Source: Planctomycetota bacterium
Lineage (GTDB): Bacteria; Planctomycetota; PLA2; JAEUHO01
DNA length: 64,000 nucleotides
NCBI GenBank assembly: GCA_020851795.1
Contig: JADZCA010000035.1
Location: forward strand, 62,001-126,000
Reading direction: 5' to 3'
Part shown: piece after piece, positions 60,721 through 64,000 of the stretch
Position numbering within the stretch: the stretch's first letter is position 1
Layout: the number at the start of each line of letters is the position of its first letter
The notes under the pieces: generated by a model
The model's input: the letters and a program-made list of their open reading frames with translations, nothing else
What the model was told of the DNA's origin: nothing
Database searches by the model: none
Made by a program: the position numbers and the translations under genes

Positions 60721-63579
60721 ATGGACTCCACGCGGACGCGCGCGCTCTCGTTGGCGGGCACCACGCTCGAGGACCGGACGGCGCGCGCGTACCCGCCCGA
60801 GCTGCGCCGGCGGGAGCACGCCCTCGTCGCCCGTCGCCGCAGGGCGGCGACGGTCGATCCCGCCGCGCCGCCGCGCGAGGGCGCGGCCGTCGACCCGGCC
60901 TCGATCGTCGGCGTCGGGGTCTCGGGGGGCGGGATCCGCAGCGCGACGTTCGCGCTCGGGGTGTTCCAGTCGCTCGCCCGCGAGCGGCTCGTGCGGCGCA
61001 TCGACGTGCTCTCGACGGTCTCGGGCGGCGGGTACTTCGGCTCGTTCCTCGGCCGGCTCCTGACGCGCCCCGCGGTGGCCGACGTCGCGGCGGCCGAGGA
61101 GGTGCTGACCGGGACGCACGCGGCGATCGGCGACCGCGTCGTGGACCGGCTGCGCGAGAACGGACGCTACCTCTCGCCCAACGGGAGCGGCGACCTGCTC
61201 GTGGGCGGCGCGGTGCTGCTGCGGAACTGGGTGGCGCTCCACGTGGTGCTCGGGTGCGCGCTGCTCGGCGTGCTCACGCTGCTGCAGGTGGTGCGGATCG
61301 GGGCCGTCGCGCTCGGGGCCCCGCCGGCGGCCTTCGGGATCGAGCGAGGGTGGCTGTGGGCGAGCCCGCTGCTCTGGGCGCCCGCGGCGTGGCTCGCGCT
61401 CGTGTGTGTGCCGCTCGGATGGGCGTACTGGTTCCTCGAGACGCGGGTCCTCCTCCGCGTGCTCGGGCTCGCCGTGGTGCTCGGCGCCGCGGTCGCCAGC
61501 GGGCTCGCGCGGGGGGCGGGCGTCGTGGCGGTGGAGCACGGCGTCGTGGTGTGCGTGCTCGCCGCCGTCGCGGCGTCGCGCCTCGGCCTGCGCAAGGCGC
61601 GCGCGCTGCAGCGGGGCCCGCGCGTGCCCCTCGCGCTGGCGCGCAGCGTGGTCTCGCGCTGGCTCGCGCGCGCGCTGGGCGTGTTCGGGGTCCTCCTGCT
61701 GATCGGGGCGGTGGACGCCGTCGGCGGCTCGCTGGTGCGCGCGGCGGACGCGGAGGGGGCGTCGACGTTCGGCGTCGTCTGGGCGGCGACCGGGACCGCG
61801 TTCCTCGCGCTGTCGGGCCTCGGTCGTCGCATCGCGGTGATGCTCGGCGGCCGGCCGGGCTCGGCGGGTCGCCGGGTGAGCCTGCCGGCCGTGGCGTCGG
61901 TCGCGGCCGCCGCGGCGTGCGCGTTCCTCTTCGTCACCGCCGACGTGCTCTCGCACCGGATCGCCGCGACCGCGCGCTCCGGGACGTCGATCGGCCTGCC
62001 GGCGCGGACGTACGCCGAGGGGAGCGCGCCGCGACGGGTCGTGCTCGACGGCCCGAACGATTCGGTGTCGCTCGAAATCGGTGCGAGCTCGCCGCGCGCC
62101 GCGGCGAAGCGCGCCTCCGTCCACGTGGAGGGCCGCGACGTCGTGCCGAGCGCGGTCGCGTTCGGGCTGCTCCTCGCGCTCTCCTGGGTCTTCGGCCGGA
62201 CGTGGACCTTCCTCAACCGCTCGTCGCACCATGCGCTCTACTCGGCCCGCATCGGGCGCGCCTACCTCGGGGCGAGCAACCCCGAGCGGTGGCGCGACGG
62301 GCTCTCGGTCACCGAGCTGCGCCCCGACGACGACATCTCGCTCGCGGCGTACTACGCGACGCCGGGCGCCGCCACGCAGGGCTCCGCCCCGCAGGGCGCG
62401 ACCACGCAGGGCGCCGCCGCCCCGGACGCCGCGCCGAAGGCCGCGAGCGTGATCGAGAAGGGCGGGCCGCTGCACCTCGTCAACATCACGCTCAACGAGA
62501 CGACCGAGGGGACGTCCAACGTCGCGCAGCAGGACCGCCACGGCACGTCCTTCGCGGTGGGCCCGTGCGGCCTCTCGGTCGGCGTCGCCGACCACGCCGT
62601 GCTCGACTGGCGGGCCCCGCGCGAGGCGACGATCCTCCCCCTTCCGTCGCCGGACGGCGCCGGCGGGAGCGCGGCGGACCGCGACGCGTCGATGCGCGCC
62701 TTCGGCGACGCGCTCGACCTCGGCTCGGGCCCCGACGTGCTGCCGTTGAGCGAGTGGGTCGGGGCGTCGGGGGCCGCGTTCAGCACGGGCCTCGGGGCGC
62801 GGACGCGGGTGGGCACGAGCCTGCTGTGCGGGCTCGCCAACGTGCGGCTCGGGCACTGGTGGTGGTCGGGGGTGAGGCGCCGGTCGGCGGCGGCCGCGGC
62901 GCGCCAGCACGGCGGGTCGCTGCGCCGCGGCTTCGGCGTGCAGGCCTACCTCCTCGACGAGCTGACGGCGCAGTTCCCGGGCGCGGCGCGGCACCGCTGG
63001 TACCTCTCCGACGGCGGCCACTTCGAGAACCTCGGCGCGTACGAGCTGCTGCGGCGCGGGATCCGGCGCATCGTCGTGCTCGACGCCGAGGCCGACCCCG
63101 AGTACGGCTTCGACGGCCTGGCCAACCTCGTGCGCAAGGCGCGGATCGACTTCGGCGCCGAGGTCCGCTTCCGCGACGCGAGGCAGCTCGAGGCCACGGT
63201 CGCGCCGGCGCTGCGGGCGTTCGTCGGGCCGCTCGAGGACCTCGCACCCGGCTCGAAGCCGAGCGTGCGCCCCGCGGACCCGCGCGTGCTCTCGACGGCG
63301 CACGCCGCGCTCGCCGACGTCGTCTACGCCGACGGCACGCAGGGCGTGCTGCTCTACGTGAAGGCGACGGTGCGCGAGGGCGTCCCGCTCGACGTGCTCA
63401 ACTACCGCGGCACGCACCCCGACTTCCCCCACGAGACGACCGCCGACCAGTTCTTCGACGAGGCGCAGTGGGAGAGCTACCGGCGCCTCGGCGAACACAT
63501 CGGGCGCGCGCTCTTCGAGCCGAGGGACCCCGCGCCCGCCGCGGGCCCCGCGTGGTGCCCGCGAGACCTGTTCGCCTGA
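60721..63579 (+). CDS. patatin-like phospholipase with a multi-helix membrane insert
   Basis: 952 residues from the ATG at 60721, with GGAGGG upstream. The catalytic parts are split. Near the N-terminus are the oxyanion glycines GGGIRS (69-74) and the nucleophile S101 in LSTVSGGGYFGSFL; far downstream is the catalytic Asp D764 in WYLSDGGHFENLGAYELLRR. Between them lie about eight hydrophobic helices (residues ~165-500, e.g. VVLGCALLGVLTLLQVVRIG) and a soluble region with small repeats TQGSAPQGATTQGAA. This split Ser/Asp dyad with DGGHFENLG is characteristic of large bacterial membrane patatin-like proteins. The presumed activity is hydrolysis of phospholipid acyl esters. The physiological role is unknown, and defence or lipid remodelling are both possible. 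Confidence 0.87.
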   Translation: MDSTRTRALSLAGTTLEDRTARAYPPELRRREHALVARRRRAATVDPAAPPREGAAVDPASIVGVGVSGGGIRSATFALGVFQSLARERLVRRIDVLSTVSGGGYFGSFLGRLLTRPAVADVAAAEEVLTGTHAAIGDRVVDRLRENGRYLSPNGSGDLLVGGAVLLRNWVALHVVLGCALLGVLTLLQVVRIGAVALGAPPAAFGIERGWLWASPLLWAPAAWLALVCVPLGWAYWFLETRVLLRVLGLAVVLGAAVASGLARGAGVVAVEHGVVVCVLAAVAASRLGLRKARALQRGPRVPLALARSVVSRWLARALGVFGVLLLIGAVDAVGGSLVRAADAEGASTFGVVWAATGTAFLALSGLGRRIAVMLGGRPGSAGRRVSLPAVASVAAAAACAFLFVTADVLSHRIAATARSGTSIGLPARTYAEGSAPRRVVLDGPNDSVSLEIGASSPRAAAKRASVHVEGRDVVPSAVAFGLLLALSWVFGRTWTFLNRSSHHALYSARIGRAYLGASNPERWRDGLSVTELRPDDDISLAAYYATPGAATQGSAPQGATTQGAAAPDAAPKAASVIEKGGPLHLVNITLNETTEGTSNVAQQDRHGTSFAVGPCGLSVGVADHAVLDWRAPREATILPLPSPDGAGGSAADRDASMRAFGDALDLGSGPDVLPLSEWVGASGAAFSTGLGARTRVGTSLLCGLANVRLGHWWWSGVRRRSAAAAARQHGGSLRRGFGVQAYLLDELTAQFPGAARHRWYLSDGGHFENLGAYELLRRGIRRIVVLDAEADPEYGFDGLANLVRKARIDFGAEVRFRDARQLEATVAPALRAFVGPLEDLAPGSKPSVRPADPRVLSTAHAALADVVYADGTQGVLLYVKATVREGVPLDVLNYRGTHPDFPHETTADQFFDEAQWESYRRLGEHIGRALFEPRDPAPAAGPAWCPRDLFA

Positions 63580-63645
63580 CGAGGACCGCGGCGCGGGCGC
63601 AAGACCGCCTCCGACGCACCGCAGCGACCCCGAGGAACGACCGCC

Positions 63646-64000
63646 ATGCCGAGCACACCGACGCGGATCGGGATCGTCGGCGCGGGGCCCGCCGGCCTGC
63701 TGCTCGCGAGCGCGCTGGCGCGGCGGGGCGTCTCGACCACGCTCCTCGAGCGCGACGGCGACCCGAACGAGGCGCCGCGCTTCAACCCCGACCGTTCGTA
63801 CACGATCGACATCACGGGGCACGGCCTGCGGGCGATCCGCCACATCGACGCGGAGCGCCACTTCGACGAGCGGATGCTGCCCTTCAAGGGGCTGCGCTAC
63901 TTCGGCAAGACCGACGAGTGGCCGCTGCCGGGCTGGACGGGCTCGCGCGGCGACATCCTGCGTGCGCTGACGGCGGTGGTGCGGGAGCGGCACGCCGACC
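63646..64000 (+). CDS. FAD-dependent monooxygenase, N-terminal part (cut by window end)
   Basis: Starts at ATG 63646 with GAGGA ten bases upstream and runs off the window after about 118 residues. The N-terminal dinucleotide-binding motif is IGIVGAGPAGLLLASALARR G followed by STTLLERD, as in group A flavin monooxygenases. RSYTIDITGHGLRAIRHIDA resembles the region of kynurenine-3-monooxygenase-like enzymes that follows the FAD site. Substrate undetermined. It lies 66 bp behind the patatin-like gene on the same strand and may be co-transcribed. Confidence 0.85.
   Translation, partial: MPSTPTRIGIVGAGPAGLLLASALARRGVSTTLLERDGDPNEAPRFNPDRSYTIDITGHGLRAIRHIDAERHFDERMLPFKGLRYFGKTDEWPLPGWTGSRGDILRALTAVVRERHAD

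Overview
The window is very GC-rich DNA (roughly three quarters G+C by eye), bacterial and chromosomal in character. The gene families suggest a planctomycete or close relative: a TIGR03790 protein, Ser/Thr kinases of the planctomycete type with WD40 or zinc-ribbon parts, an ECF sigma factor overlapping a kinase gene, FG-GAP and sialidase-like lipoproteins, a Haem_bd cytochrome, squalene-cyclase-like toroids, and an integron whose integrase points the same way as its cassettes (an arrangement reported for planctomycetes and spirochaetes). The phylum call is an inference; no rRNA or tRNA gene was found.

Layout. 1-5170: a truncated class III cyclase/toroid fusion, a TIGR03790 protein and a redoxin. 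5400-10021: a chromosomal integron, all on the minus strand, with intI, a candidate attI, and cassettes encoding a TIR-domain protein, a DUF4062/TIR-like protein and a 72-residue protein, then a decayed tail. The cassettes are visibly less GC-rich than the rest. 10747-15616: a kinase followed by an ABC transporter carrying two FHA domains. 15672-23080: an alpha-2-macroglobulin/PbpC operon. 23278-31166: toroid protein, methyltransferase, FG-GAP lipoprotein and an EF-hand low-complexity protein. 31324-33671: a two-component system. 34102-36420: an exported KatG preceded by a 33-bp palindrome. 36851-40807: hydrolase, DinB and FprA. 41404-44273: a nickel regulon (NikR operator, nikR, cbiM, cbiQ, cbiO). 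44508-51929: a sigma-factor/membrane fusion, a nucleotidyltransferase-like protein, an AEC transporter, a cytochrome, a YihY protein and a DUF4239 protein. 52742-64000: an exo-alpha-sialidase-like lipoprotein, a WD40 kinase with its ECF sigma factor, a pRiA4b-like gene with a frameshift, a patatin-like membrane phospholipase and a truncated FAD monooxygenase.

Two features stand out. First, seven intergenic regions between 36.5 and 52.7 kb hold a highly ordered repeat family with a 28-bp period: a constant CTCACCG anchor alternates with 20-bp spacers that carry GCTCCGACCCC in one orientation or the other. Modules are bounded by AACGGTCACC and CTCACCGTT, can fold into strong hairpins, and always lie in the same orientation on the + strand whatever the direction of the flanking genes. 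I do not recognise it. Second, the integron carries TIR-type proteins that look like anti-phage effectors. Three long hairpins sharing GCCAGGAA...GTTTTC arms (5332, 10649, 23196), with compensatory changes, form another dispersed family.
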